Of a stretch of 37,312 nucleotides of DNA, positions 1 through 10,636 are shown piece by piece. The notes under the pieces were generated by a model that had not been told where the DNA came from, searched no databases, and worked only from the letters and a program-made list of their open reading frames with translations. The stretch comes from Fragilariopsis cylindrus CCMP1102 (taxonomy: Eukaryota; Bacillariophyta; Bacillariophyceae; Bacillariales; Bacillariaceae). The position numbers and the translations under genes are program-made. The number at the start of each line of letters is the position of its first letter. The first letter of the stretch is position 1. The DNA lies in assembly GCA_900095095.1 (NCBI GenBank), contig FMBT01000262.1:1-37312 (forward strand). Reading direction: 5' to 3'.

Positions 1-1288
1 ACACAATCATTATCGGTATCGATTGCCTTACAGTAATAGTCTGCCTCTCGTTGATGAGTTAGTACAGGATATAAAACAACTAATATACCACAAAATACAA
101 CAACAGCACCAGCATATTGACGGATACTATATTTTTCACGAAGAACTATTGATCCTGCTGCCATAGAAAGTGGTATGGCAACTTGAGGTATCAATACCAA
201 CAATGTTCCCTATATAGTATAGTGTATTATAGTTCATATACACAAAGAGAATAAGAAGAAAAATGTCACAAACGGAGAGGAATTAAGGAAAGGAATAAAT
301 AAAAAGTATAATCAGTAATCAAGAAGCAAGAGGGAAAACGTACAATACGTGTGATGACTGTTTATATATTCTTCTATACAGTTTTACAGTTTTACTTACG
401 GGTAAATATACTGTTGATAAAATTTGCATCGCGGCACTAATAGCATCTAAACACCCCATAATAAAAAATGGTTTCATAATTGTATATGATGGTATTGCAT
501 TAGAACGTGGAATTGAATTGTTAAATAAACCTAATATCGATACTGGTATTATATATGCGAATGACATTAATATGTACATCCCATTTGCATACATATTAAG
601 GAATGTTGGATAATTGTACCTGTGTATTTCATTAATTTATTTTGAGAGAGAGAGTAACATGTTGAAGGCAATATAATAGAGTTAATTTAAGTTGAGTTGA
701 GTTGAGTTGAGTTGAAAAGAGAGAGAGAGAGAGAGAGAGAAGTGGAAGAATTACTACCGGAACGTACATTGGCAATGCTTGTAATTTAGCAAAAATAACA
801 TTCCCAACACCAGAGGATACTAATAAAATAAATACGATCCATAATTTCCAATTCGTATCGGTGATAATAGTTGCAGAACAATTTAACATGTGTCTACATC
901 TACATCGCTGTTGCTGCTGTTGTTGTTGTGTGGTGACAGACGACGACGTTGATGATTCTTCGTATTCTAAAGACGGTGCTTGTTGTAATAATTGGTGATG
1001 TAGTGGTAATAATAATGGGGATAATAAGTCGTTGTTATAGTTGTTATTATTGTCATCTCCGCTTATGTTGTTGTCATCCCTGGAATCATTATTATTATTA
1101 TTGTTGTTGTTGTTATTATTGTTGCTGTTGCTGTTGTGGATGATGCCATCCTCATTTTCGTTGTCAGTGTCATTATTGTCGTTCACTACATTCGACGTAG
1201 CAGTATCATTATTACCGGAAACCTCCGACCAGCTACGAATACGACGGAATAATAAAGTACGACTGCTATGATCACCTCCTGGTATCAT
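1..1288 (-). CDS. CRT-like transporter, 5' part (runs off the window)
   Basis: Three exons on the minus strand: 768-1288, 400-619 and 1-209 (continuing past base 1). Donors GTACGT and GTAAGT and acceptors ACAG and ATAG join in frame (247 complete codons after exon 2). The N-terminus is a long soluble Asn/Ser/Gln-rich tail starting MIPGGDHSSRTLL. The first membrane segment (KLWIVFILLVSSGVGNVIFA) follows, then YNYPTFLNMYANGMYILMSF, PFFIMGCLDAISAAMQIL and LIPQVAIPLSMAAGSIVL. This order matches the CRT-like family (relatives of the Plasmodium chloroquine-resistance transporter and plant CLT proteins) in the drug/metabolite transporter superfamily; known members move small organic cations, peptides or thiols across vacuolar or plastid membranes. 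The last residues seen form the second half of the first repeat, so about half the transporter is missing. Substrate and membrane cannot be read. The low-complexity tail may not be conserved. Confidence 0.8.
708..740. repeat. GTTGA and GA microsatellites in an intron
   Basis: Inside intron 1 of the CRT-like gene, about five GTTGA units (near 693-713) run into an uninterrupted GA tract. It lies clear of both splice sites. Confidence 0.8.
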
Positions 1289-1893
1289 AATATGATTGTT
1301 GCTATAGTCTCTATCTATCTATCTATAGGTAATGTTGGAAGTAATTTCTTGCTTCCTTTATTGTGAAAATGTTTAGCACAGTGCTGCGATTAATTAATTG
1401 TTCGAAATACCACGGATGAATTCGAATATAGCCGAACTGAGAATGTGCTTCTGTGATGTCAATTTCAATTCGAATGATGTGCGTTGTCAGTTCTGAGTTC
1501 TGTTGTTGAATGTCGCGAATAAATAATGTCGCGCTTTTAACTAACTTTTAAACAGATAGAATCGAATCAGAAATTCGAGTAAGTTAGCTAGCATCCATTC
1601 CATCACGAATCAATCACTGCCCGGGAATGATTCATCCACATCAATAGCAGTATGTTGTGTCGCATGATGTCTACCACATATTAGTCTATTATAGAATCCT
1701 AGACTATAAGGTACAACTAATTGTATGGATTTAATCTTCCAATAAAGTAGCTAGTGCCATCCAGCAGTGCTGCTTAATAATAATAGTAATAGTTACAACA
1801 ACAGAGTTTTTTTTTCAGCAATCTTATGCTGTGTTGCCTCATCTACCACTGAAGAAACATAACAAAGGTGATTATCCCCAAAGCAATATCAAT

Positions 1894-1947
1894 ATGGGAT
1901 CACAGGGTAGGACAATCAAAATGGGATCACAGGGTAAGACAATGAAA
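1894..1947. repeat. 27-bp tandem duplication
   Basis: Two adjacent 27-bp units each start ATGGGATCACAGGGTA and end GACAAT(C/G)AAA; they differ at two positions. The repeat lies in non-coding DNA. Confidence 0.85.
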
Positions 1948-2477
1948 CACAAAATAAACAAATAAACTCAAAACATCAGTATTTATTATATATTATTTAG
2001 AGTCTTAGAAGTTCCGTCCACGGCCAAACCATCAAAACACAAGAAGGCACAAGGAAGGCACAAGATCCATGCTGCATGGTCAGTTTGTTCAGTAGAAATA
2101 GCAACAAGACCAAGTGCCCATGTGTCACAAATTTTACAAAGGGGAATACTAGTATAAAAATGATAATGGAGGCTCTTAGAGAAGATAGGCAAGTTATCAA
2201 TGAACAAGAATAAACTAATACAACACTACTAGTCAACCAGATGAACACAGTAAAGAAAAAGCTGGGCCTGTAAATGTCATGATATAACTATGGTCATTCC
2301 ACCAGTAGCATGTGGCTACAATGACAGGGCCAGGTATTTCCCCTCAGGCACAACCTATGAACATTCTGAGTACATCGCAACAACATGACTAGTCAGCACT
2401 GGAATGTCATTTATAATATCAGCAGTCAGTATATATTACTTCCTTCTCTAGTATGTAACCCTCTCTTTAGGTGAAAT

Positions 2478-2512
<35 letters not shown>
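2478..2512. repeat. CAA trinucleotide microsatellite
   Basis: About eleven CAA units in a row in intergenic DNA. The same motif codes poly-Gln inside several genes of this window, but no reading frame here supports coding. Confidence 0.8.
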
Positions 2513-2948
2513 ACACATGAAGCTGCAAGGAAAACTCTTCTACTGTTTCAATCAAAACAACCGATGCAATGGCATTATACTTTTTGTACTGTACTAAATA
2601 CAAGACAAAATAGGAAAATTATGTGTTAAGATTTAGAAGATTGGTGCTAGTGAGTACAGTAACATAAGCGAAAATCATGGGCCTTTCCAATCGTGCTTCT
2701 TTACCTCTATTAAGGTTAGGGTAAAACTAATAGTACGTGTTCTAAAGGCTGATTTTCGATTTTTTTTTAAATCGAGAATGTTACAGTCAGTGGTACACAT
2801 TGTTTCGCACTTCGGTTCGCAGAATTAGTTGAGAATTCAAAATAGCATTCGGTGCGAAAATAAAAATTGGATAATCATTGTATTTAAAGTCAACCCAATT
2901 GATATTTATTTTTATGTGAGACATAGAGGTGAGCAGAACACACTCTAT

Positions 2949-2980
<32 letters not shown>

Positions 2981-3410
2981 TATACATATAGGAATATATT
3001 CAATAGTTGAAGGAATTATTATAGTTTATAGTTTTGCTACTGACTACAAACGGTTCGAAACAAGCAGAATGAATCAATCGAATCGTCGCTTTCTTCTTTT
3101 AATCAATAACATAGTCCTTCTTGTTCGGAATAGAAGTACTGTAGTTATAGTTAAATGTGTGGCATGCTGATAGATCAGATATTCTGTTGTGGTGTTGGTG
3201 GTTGATGATAATGATGACATGCTTAGCTTGGTAGCTAGCGGGTGGTGGGGTGGGTGGAGTGGTATATGTGGTGAATACTGGTCAAAAATATATATATATA
3301 AACATGTAGGGCGGTGTTGAAGTTGGATAGAACCGCGTGAACTGAACACTATAGATCATAGTGTTTGCGCAATATGCAGCAACAGTGACAAGTTTCGTAG
3401 GTTCCTACGA

Positions 3411-4487
3411 CTAGTCACTGCTTCCATCTTCTGTGTCCGATAATGTAGAACTAGTAAAATGATGGAATCGTCGTCTCTTCTTCAAGGGACGGGATGATTC
3501 GTCCCTATGGTCTTCAGAGGAGATGGAAACAGCACAGGAATTGCTATTCCCATTGTTGTTGTTGTTGTTGGTTTTGATATCATCGCTGTTGATATCGGAG
3601 GACAGATCGAATACCCCCGCGGCATCCAACAGAATTTTCATTTGATCACACGATGCAGATGGACTGCTACTAGACAGGTGCTGCTGAAACTTCTGGTTAT
3701 GTGATCGTTCGGTTGGGGCTTCGGTAGGTGATAGATACGGTGAAACCATCGCAACACTAGGAGTTTTTTGTTGCATTTGTGTTGGTGTGTTCGTTCTTGT
3801 TGTTGTTGTTGGTACACCATTCAATTCATCCAAGTGCTGTTGCAGAAGTTGATTTTCTTCTTCCAGAACCTTGCACATATCAGCCATCTCTTCCATGAAT
3901 ATTCTCTTGCGATCTCGAGTTCGTTTCGCATGCATTCGATTTCTTTCTCTTCGGATCTGATCTAGTTCTGCTGGAGTGCACTTAGATCGATCCTTTCCGA
4001 GAAGTTCATAATCGATACCGTCATCGGGAAGTTCCTCTTCCTGTTGTTCATGATCATGCTCTTGTTGTTGATGCTCTTGCTGCTGCTGCTGCTGCTCGTT
4101 GTTATAATTTTTGTTACATTTCTTGGAATGCTGTGCACCAGATGGTAGAATCAACGGTTGGAGAGCAGATAACTTAGAGGGGTCAGGAATTTCCTCTTCG
4201 GGTCTTTGTAAGAGTACTTCAACTCTTGGGTCTTCTACACCACCACAATTATTCTGTGATGATGATGACGATGAACCACCTTGAGCATTTGAAAATAAAC
4301 AGCATAAGATATTGGCTGTATTTTTCTCATTGATACTCAATTTGAGATTTGTTTGTACGCCTTTGAGTTCTTCTGCCTTGGTTTGTAAAATCTGTAGCTG
4401 CTCTTTTTTTCTTTGTCGAGTTTTTCTTGCGTGGATGCGATTCCTTTCTCGACTAGTCATCGATGTTTGAAATTGACGTCGTCCCAT
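3411..4487 (-). CDS. Protein with two bZIP domains (putative transcription factor)
   Basis: One open frame of 358 residues from the ATG at 4487. An upstream in-frame ATG at 4544 would add 19 hydrophobic residues; MGRRQFQ is preferred because it starts just before the first DNA-binding region. Two separate bZIP domains are visible. The first (about residues 12-52) has the basic core NRIHARKTRQRKK and a short zipper. The second (about 178-224) has NRMHAKRTRDRKR and a better zipper (MCKVLEEENQLLQQHL). Both keep the invariant Asn and the Arg eight residues later. Both carry His-Ala and Thr where animal and plant bZIPs usually have Ala-Ala and Cys/Ser, like stramenopile bZIPs. A Gln/Glu/His-rich linker joins them, and the tail is Ser/Asn-rich with a basic cluster (KKRRR). 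Expected role: nuclear DNA-binding regulator. Whether both domains bind DNA, and with which partner, is unknown. Confidence 0.92.
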   Translation of the reverse strand: MGRRQFQTSMTSRERNRIHARKTRQRKKEQLQILQTKAEELKGVQTNLKLSINEKNTANILCCLFSNAQGGSSSSSSQNNCGGVEDPRVEVLLQRPEEEIPDPSKLSALQPLILPSGAQHSKKCNKNYNNEQQQQQQEHQQQEHDHEQQEEELPDDGIDYELLGKDRSKCTPAELDQIRRERNRMHAKRTRDRKRIFMEEMADMCKVLEEENQLLQQHLDELNGVPTTTTRTNTPTQMQQKTPSVAMVSPYLSPTEAPTERSHNQKFQQHLSSSSPSASCDQMKILLDAAGVFDLSSDINSDDIKTNNNNNNGNSNSCAVSISSEDHRDESSRPLKKRRRFHHFTSSTLSDTEDGSSD

Positions 4488-5176
4488 TGTTAAGTTTGAA
4501 GTAAGTAAGTAGTAGGATATTAGAATGTATCGATGTCGGTGCAAGTAGAGGGCAGCCAGTGTTATGTTATGTGGGTATGGGGTATGGGGAGTGAGAGAAG
4601 AATGAGTTTATGCAGAGATGTTATAATTGAGTTGACATGTTGTACGGTATGGGTGACGAGAATGTGAAATGATATGGGTTTTGTTCGCGTCGAAATACAG
4701 TCATGAACAAATAAAAATGACGTCAAACGCGGTAATAACGCTATTTTTTTGGTCGTGGTGCCCGCGTCAAAACTTCAGTTACATCTTCGCCTTATAAATT
4801 TACCACGAAACAAGAAGACGGTAGTGCAATAATCATTGTTCTCTCGTGGAAAAACAGCTTGCCAAGTAAAGAAGCAACGAGGCTGTAGTAAATTATGTAA
4901 TGTGCATTATTTAACAATGACATACAATTTGTACGCGCGTGTACAACGTAACAACATATTCCCAACTGAGTGGGATCAACGCATAAATTTCTTTTTTGAA
5001 GAAATATCAATCGTCATAGTTTATCTAAGCCCCTTCACAGCATCTGGTGCACCGTCATCTTTCGGAAAAATAAATGACGACGTGCCGGTACAGTTCGTTG
5101 ATTTACGACGTAACATTCAAATTTTATATCGTCCCGCGACGTATAAGTGAGAGAAGAATGCAATGTTGATGATTAC
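4488..5176. other. Upstream region of the double-bZIP gene; no certain gene
   Basis: The region contains the CRE palindrome and many CGTCA half sites. A 104-codon ATG frame on the plus strand (4836-5150) and a 72-codon frame on the minus strand (4792-5010) overlap each other. Neither has a recognisable domain, so neither is called. The part near 5020-5110 could hold further minus-strand exons of the doubtful gene at 5177-5574. Confidence 0.4.
4718..4725. promoter_or_regulatory. Perfect CRE-type bZIP site TGACGTCA
   Basis: A full TGACGTCA palindrome lies about 230 bp upstream of the double-bZIP start codon. CRE-like elements (TGACGT, ACGTCA) are established bZIP targets in diatoms, where they mediate CO2/cAMP responses. 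Further CGTCA and ACGTC half sites occur between about 4760 and 5140. Autoregulation of the adjacent bZIP gene is inference. Confidence 0.5.
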
Positions 5177-5574
5177 CTGGTAGCGCGCGGCCAATGATTG
5201 CAAAATAATTCGAGGAGATGATGTGACGAGCCGCGTTTCTTGCTCTTGCTTTTTTTCTTCTTCAACTTTTCCCCGAAACGATGAAACGAATGAAACATAC
5301 GACGATGGACGATGGACGATACTACAGTATACTAAAAAGAGAAAACAATACAAATACAAACAGTGTGATATTAAGAGAACTCACCTTCTTTGTAGACGTT
5401 CACCAGAATTTCTTTTCTTTTTTGATTCATAATTACTGTTGATTGAAGAATTCACAACCGCTGACAATTCAATCGTGTTGCCATTACTATCATCATCCTC
5501 TGGTGCAGATAACTCGCTGGAGAGATGTCGACATTAGCGTTAGCGTCAGCGTCAACGTTGCTGTTGGAATCCAT
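5177..5574 (-). CDS. Possible small gene or 5' exons, unrecognised
   Basis: Minus strand. An ATG at 5574 opens MDSNSNVDADANANVDIS. The frame closes after about 40 codons, but the next frame continues with acidic and basic sequence (SAPEDDDSNGN, then YESKKKRNSGERLQRR) up to a good donor at 5384 (AGAAG/GTGAGT). One missing base near 5515-5523 would join these frames, the same type of lesion seen in conserved genes of this window. A second exon is possible at 5177-5321 (acceptor TGTAG, donor CAG/GTAATC), ending LVTSSPRIILQSLAARYQ. No domain was recognised and downstream exons were not resolved. The splice model is tentative, and the whole region could be non-coding. Confidence 0.33.
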
Positions 5575-6844
5575 ATTGAGGAAAATACGATACATCTATT
5601 ACGTATTACAAATAGATAGACAAATAATAATGTGTCAGAACAAATTCGAACGCTTTGATTGGTTAGTTGTGATGCGAAAGAAAGCTGAAAATCGCCTATT
5701 GGGCGGCAGAAGCAACGAGTATAATAATCTCCTAATAGTCTACCTTTGTTGTTTTACCTACTCTGTTTCATTTATTGTTTTATGAGTAGACTGACTGATT
5801 CTGATGGTTTGTATGGTATTGCATTTTACTCTTCATGATTATTCTAAAAGAATGACTATGAATGAATGCGGAATACAGTAAGCAAAGTTTGATGTTGATG
5901 ATTGTATCACGTCGTTCGTTTTCGCTATCAGTGTGTGATTGATTTGATTTCAGTCGCGGATATAAAATTCTCATTCGAGAAAAGGAATGCCCATAATAAC
6001 TTCGAAGTAACTTACGACGTACAGTAACTTCCTTAAAATCGGTGGTAAAATCTACCCAATCGACAGGAAATTAAAAAATGACACCATGAGATTTTGAAGT
6101 TTTCGACTCACTCTCCACGCTTTTGTCGTGTGAAAATTCCTCAACACACCTCGCCCTAAGTATGCGGTGCACGAGGAAGTTCAACCCTAAGTATGAATGT
6201 GACGGAGGAAGTTGCGAAGAAGGGGCACTAGTAATAGTGGGTCCGTCAAGCAGTTTGAGAGAGCGACGCACACAAGAATTAAAGTCGCATAGGAAATGCG
6301 AAAATGATTGGTTGCGCGCTACAAGTTCTTCCTGACATAATATTATGCTGAGGGTACAGTTATTATTTTATATTATATATATTTAGCCTATATAAAAATA
6401 CTATCATAATATCTAATATCTCATCCAATGTTAACAACAAGCAGCTCTGACAATTAATAGACATACTACTGGAAGAATGTTAGCTGTGGAGTGAAAATTT
6501 CGCAGATGATTGACATATTATAGAACAAGCTTGTCTACTTCACCTCTAGTAATAACACCAGAACGCATGGTGTTACTTATTTGCTTTGATAGTACCAAAT
6601 ATATACTAGTACTCGTTGCCCACCGCGTATCAGTATGTCGGTGCTTTAGGGGACGCACATTATCTTTCTGCAAATGATGAACTATTACCCGCTCCTCGCC
6701 CGAATAGTATTACTTATTACCTATCCAGCGAAAACTATTTTGAACTATTTATATGGTATAGCATGCATAGTATATGCTAAGAGTGACAGATATATTTCAG
6801 GGCATCATTGCCACAAACAAGCAGGCAAACTTCATTCATTTTTT
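5575..6844. other. Intergenic region, no gene seen
   Basis: About 1.3 kb between the doubtful gene and the 3' end of the FKBP gene. Short open frames at 5525-5785, 6123-6335 and 6674-7057 have no domain or codon pattern that suggests coding. The part around 6120-6200 repeats GAGGAAGTT and CCTAAGTATG motifs. Confidence 0.55.
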
Positions 6845-7835
6845 CTATATTTTATTTCCTTGACTGATTCTAGTAACATATACTTCGAATACAAGCGTGG
6901 CATCGCCAGACTCAAACGCACTTGCAAGTCTTTGCTTTCCTTCCTCCGTTGTTGCTTCTGGCAACTGGCCAGCATTTCTCGCCGCAAAAACCAGCACCGA
7001 CGGAACTTCCACACGTCTGGCGGCATTCAATTTCATCCCCATCATACCTTCTTCTAACCCTCGTGGCAAGTCCCCAAATCCAATCTTCGCCGAAAGCTCG
7101 TTGGAATCATTATCGTCTTTGGTCGAATAGTATTTGGCACCAACAACGCCGGATGGCTCACCACCCGGGGTAGCCAGAGATTTGCAACGAATGGTCATTG
7201 TGACACCCACGTCGGATCCGCTTCGGACGGTTCGAACGCTATTTATGCCGGTATTAATATCCTTGTAGGTCACACCGCTATCCAATCGCGTCGATGTGGC
7301 ATAATCGTATTCGGCCCCTTGTGCGGTTTTCGTCCCTTGCAGTTGCAATTGTTTCAAGCGGGTCGCAGCTCCCGATGTGTCGCCGGCGACTGGCAGATTT
7401 CGGAGAGCGCTTACGTCAATGCCAGCGAGAGCCGCAGGGGGTAGAAGGAAGAGTGCTCCGGTACTTGTAGCGATAGCGGTGGTAGTTCCGACTAGTTTTG
7501 ATGCAAAGAGGCGTCTGGATAGGGAATTATTAGTATCTTTGAGTTTGCTAGTGTCGCTACTCTTTGTGTAGTGTTCTCCTTTGGAACTACGAGTGGGCAT
7601 GGGCATCATCATCATCATTATCGTCGTCGTCGATCGCTGCATTCGATTTTCCTGCGAAAGTGACGCAGGGCTGTTGCAAAACCGCCTGATATTCTGTCGG
7701 AAACGATGATCGCTGCTTGCCCATCGCAGTAGGATACGACGATGTGAATGCTTCCTGCGGTGTCGCGAATGTGGTGAAGAGAACGATTGCGAGTATAAGT
7801 TGTGACGACCCAAGCAGCATCATCACCTTTTCCAT
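6845..7835 (-). CDS. FKBP-type peptidyl-prolyl isomerase, predicted thylakoid lumen
   Basis: The FKBP domain is read from GVTYKDIN through VGVTMTIRCKSL, IGFGDLPRGLEEGMMGMK and ARRVEVPSVLVFAARNAGQ to ATLVFEVYV, which is the family order. Upstream in the same frame is SRRLFASKLV, a hydrophobic stretch and PPAALAGID: a twin-arginine lumen-targeting signal with an AxA-like cleavage site. The first part lies in another frame: ATG at 7835 opens a signal peptide (MEKVMMLLGSSQLILAIVLF) followed by ATPQEAFTSS, the A-F start typical of diatom plastid presequences. A 67-bp intron (7671-7737, GTATCC...AACAG) would join both frames into 307 residues. One extra base in the CCC at 7668-7670 would do the same. 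The aromatic active-site residues are only partly conserved, so the protein may be a chaperone more than a strong isomerase. Confidence 0.83.
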
Positions 7836-8521
7836 AGCGATATACAGTGATATTGATAAATGAAAATGAAGATCGATACGTAGGCAGACAGGGGTTTCGT
7901 AAGTTCAGGAATGCGATGTGATGTTTTGATAACTTCTTGCTTGTCCGTACTGGTTCGCTGGATTCAGTAATTAGCGCACGCAACAGCACTTTTTAAAACC
8001 CTGTTTTAAAAATTTCCAAACGCGGGTCAGTCCAGTGAGCTTCAATAGATATGCCAAAATACAGATATATATTGACCCAATACAATGCGGCTTCAGTGAT
8101 TGTTTCGTAGTGTTTCGATACGAATAAAATATGTGAGTTGATTGTAGATATCCTTTTCTTCACTGTGTGAAAGACTAACATACCTGGCCTTTCACTGGGC
8201 TGTAGCCACTCTACTAATACACTGAGAGTTTGCTGCCCACTATGGGACAACGAGACCTTGGAAGTATGATCTATCATTTACAGCAATCCTTTGGATACAC
8301 TTTCTCCTATAAACTAATCATATGACACTTCCATAGCATAATATGTATATAAATATATAACACTTCCGTCACATCATATGTTTAAGAATATAACACTATG
8401 AATTAAGGCCTTATATTATTAAATTTATCTATTAAATTTATCTATGTAATCGTTGTCGTAGGATTTAAAACATGCAACAAAATGGCAGTATTCATTCACA
8501 TTACCCCCAATAGCATCACCA
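7836..8521. other. Intergenic region between FKBP and bZIP-PAS genes
   Basis: The region holds the FKBP promoter side and the 3' flank of the bZIP-PAS gene. A 94-codon minus-strand frame at 7993-8277 (MIDHTSKVSLSHSGQQ) is longer than its surroundings but matches nothing recognised. The part at 8330-8450 is AT-rich with short direct repeats (ATTAAATTTATCT twice at about 8419-8445). Confidence 0.5.
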
Positions 8522-10636
8522 CTAGGATATCAACGTCATTGTTTGCGGCAATTCTGTGTTTACATGAAGTAACTGGGTGATTTCATCTGTAGCACTGTAT
8601 TGACAAAGAAAAGAGAAAAATAGAACAGTGAGTATCGTTATCATACTAAGTACCAACCGGATTACACTACCAAGGAACCAATGATGGACTTACTTTGTCA
8701 ATGGATAAGAGCACATAAAATCGACAAAAGACTTCCCAATTTTTCTGTGATGAATATTCGTAGAACATGCTGGCCGACCATTAGTAACATCTTCGAGACT
8801 CTCATCTGCACCAGAACCAGAGCTATCACCTAGAAGGAGGTGCAGAAGAGGCTTCCCTTCTGCTTCCGTTTGTGTATATGATGTTAGTCGAGTCCACTGT
8901 TCATTCACATGGACCACACGGTAAGGGGACGTAGCTTCCGTAATGACACGAGCTTCATTTGGACAAGGCACTAACGCCATTTCTAGACTTCCAGGAATCA
9001 CTTGCGCGTTGATGTTGCCCCCGTTTGCACCATCCAACTGCTGCATAAACCCCATTGCATCAAATACCAATTCCATACTCAATAGTTTGTTGTTCTTTGA
9101 GAAGTTTGCTCGGAGCATTCCAGGAACAACGCAATCTGTCAGTGCACCACATAAGACAGCATTCTGTGTCCTGAACACGAATGGGCACATTAGCACATCA
9201 TCGAGTATATTCATATCGTCTTCATTCACTGCATAGAATGCAGAAACACGCTCTACATTTACCTTATTCAAGTAAGCTGGGCTCAGTATAGGATGATGAG
9301 AACTTGTTCTGCTGACCTTAGAACGGTATGAACCAATTTCCAGAGTACTGTCCATCTTTTGGCGTTTCATTGGTGACTCTTTGTCAGTCTCGTCTGAGGA
9401 GCATGTATTCGTCTTGAAATTTTGATTATTATTGTAACTTTGTTCGGGCGTTTCGCTTGACGAGCTAACCTTCGCGGCTGCCATACTCATAGCATGGCTA
9501 GTTCCTTCGGGATGACTTGATTCTACTCGTTGCCTTTTCGAAACTATATTAATTTCAGAGCAACGTGAAGAGTCACTACTCGCACTACTACTACTTGCAC
9601 TCGATTCGCCGGAGAGGCTGGATTCTGGCTGTTGACCTGTGTCATCTATCTCTTTGTTCAGCATGTCTTGCTTATCGAGACTTCCGAGATAGTCACTTCG
9701 TTTGATTCGTCGCCATCTAGCATTGTAACATCCGGTTCGTTCGATCATAACAGCAATGCTAGCAGCATCGCAAACCATCGCGTCTATACCTCGTACAACT
9801 CGGCAGTCCTATAAAGCAAAAGAAGAACATTATATATATATATACTTATATTAGGTTCCAACTACAAAGTGATATGTATGATGTATGCATGTATATGTGT
9901 ATTCTAATAGACCAAAGCTATATATAAAAACTCAACAAAACAAAACGAGATTTTTGTCACTTACTGTTTCAACTTCTGCTCTACGAAAGGATCGAAAGGG
10001 GGTTACGGGTTCTTTCATCCAAAAAGAGTCCTCCAGTAATGCACCCCACTTCACAGTATCTTTCTCGTAGCTTGCATGATAATTCAAGACGGTTTGAACA
10101 ACAGATCGACGAACTTTTTTAATATTCAACAGATTATGCATCGATACACGTCGCTCTCGAATGTCTTTTGTTTGCACCGATCGTAGACCATGAGCCATAT
10201 CCTTTAATTTTTGGATGTAAGCTTTCTTCCGTAATCTAGTACAACGAGCATGCTCTCGATTGCGTTCTCGATTCTTTTCTGTTCTATCGTTATCTAAGTC
10301 ATCTATTAAGTCATCTCCGACCGACTCGTTGCTACTAACAGTAGCTTTGCTGTTACCTACTTTCGAATTGGATGCTGATACTGACATTTTCATTTCCTGA
10401 TGATGAGCCAAAGTTATGTTTGGTGCACTTCCTGGTGCAATCGGAGCCATAACGGGGTTTGGTTGAAAAGACGGTTGAAAAGAACCTTGTGCTTTCCACA
10501 TCATCTGCTGTTGTTGTTGTTGTTGTTGAAGTTGTTGATGCTGTTGTTGATGTTGTTGCTGATGTTGCATTGACACAACATTAGCAGCTGCTGAAGTGGC
10601 TGCAGTATTCTGCATCATATTATTACTATTACTCAT
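8522..10636 (-). CDS. bZIP-PAS transcription factor (paralogue A)
   Basis: Three exons on the minus strand: 9965-10636, 8694-9808 and 8522-8594, giving 619 residues. The donors are GTAAGT; the second one overlaps an apparent stop after SYPLTK. The last exon, NATDEITQLLHV, aligns with the paralogue and confirms the splice. The N-terminus is Gln/Met-rich. The bZIP basic core is near residues 121-138 (NREHARCTRLRKK), followed by a short zipper and a conserved stretch LEDSFWMKEPVTPFR. Exon 2 starts with DAASIAVMIER, then a Ser-rich linker, then a block shared with the paralogue (about 415-504: MCPFVFRTQNAVLCGAL). A PAS-like region (about 508-615) ends the protein. The LOV motif NCRFLQ is absent, so this is not an aureochrome photoreceptor. 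Likely a nuclear regulator with a sensory or dimerising PAS; the ligand is unknown. Confidence 0.93.

Larger units (their letters stand above)
1289..3410. other. Intergenic region, no convincing gene
   Basis: About 2.1 kb between the CRT-like gene start and the 3' end of the double-bZIP gene. Open frames here (for example minus 1986-2248 and 3074-3349) are short, overlap in several frames and have no recognisable domain. The region holds a 27-bp tandem duplication (1894-1947), a CAA tract (about 2478-2512) and a TA tract (about 2949-2970). The first few hundred bases should contain the CRT-like promoter. Confidence 0.6.

Noticed and set aside
632..767. Continuation of the CRT-like first exon past base 768
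   Set aside because: The residues after PMY are low-complexity intron sequence; a GTACGT donor and ACAG acceptor restore the conserved transporter sequence.
4836..5150. 104-codon ATG frame on the plus strand
   Set aside because: It overlaps competing minus-strand frames, matches no family and lies in the likely promoter region of the double-bZIP gene.
7993..8277. 94-codon minus-strand frame between FKBP and bZIP-PAS A
   Set aside because: No recognisable domain, and the only visible intron-like signals would be 21 bp apart; not enough to call a gene.
8690..8693. Apparent stop of bZIP-PAS A after SYPLTK
   Set aside because: The TAA is part of a GTAAGT donor; splicing to 8594 restores alignment with the paralogue (SYPLTNA.DE).
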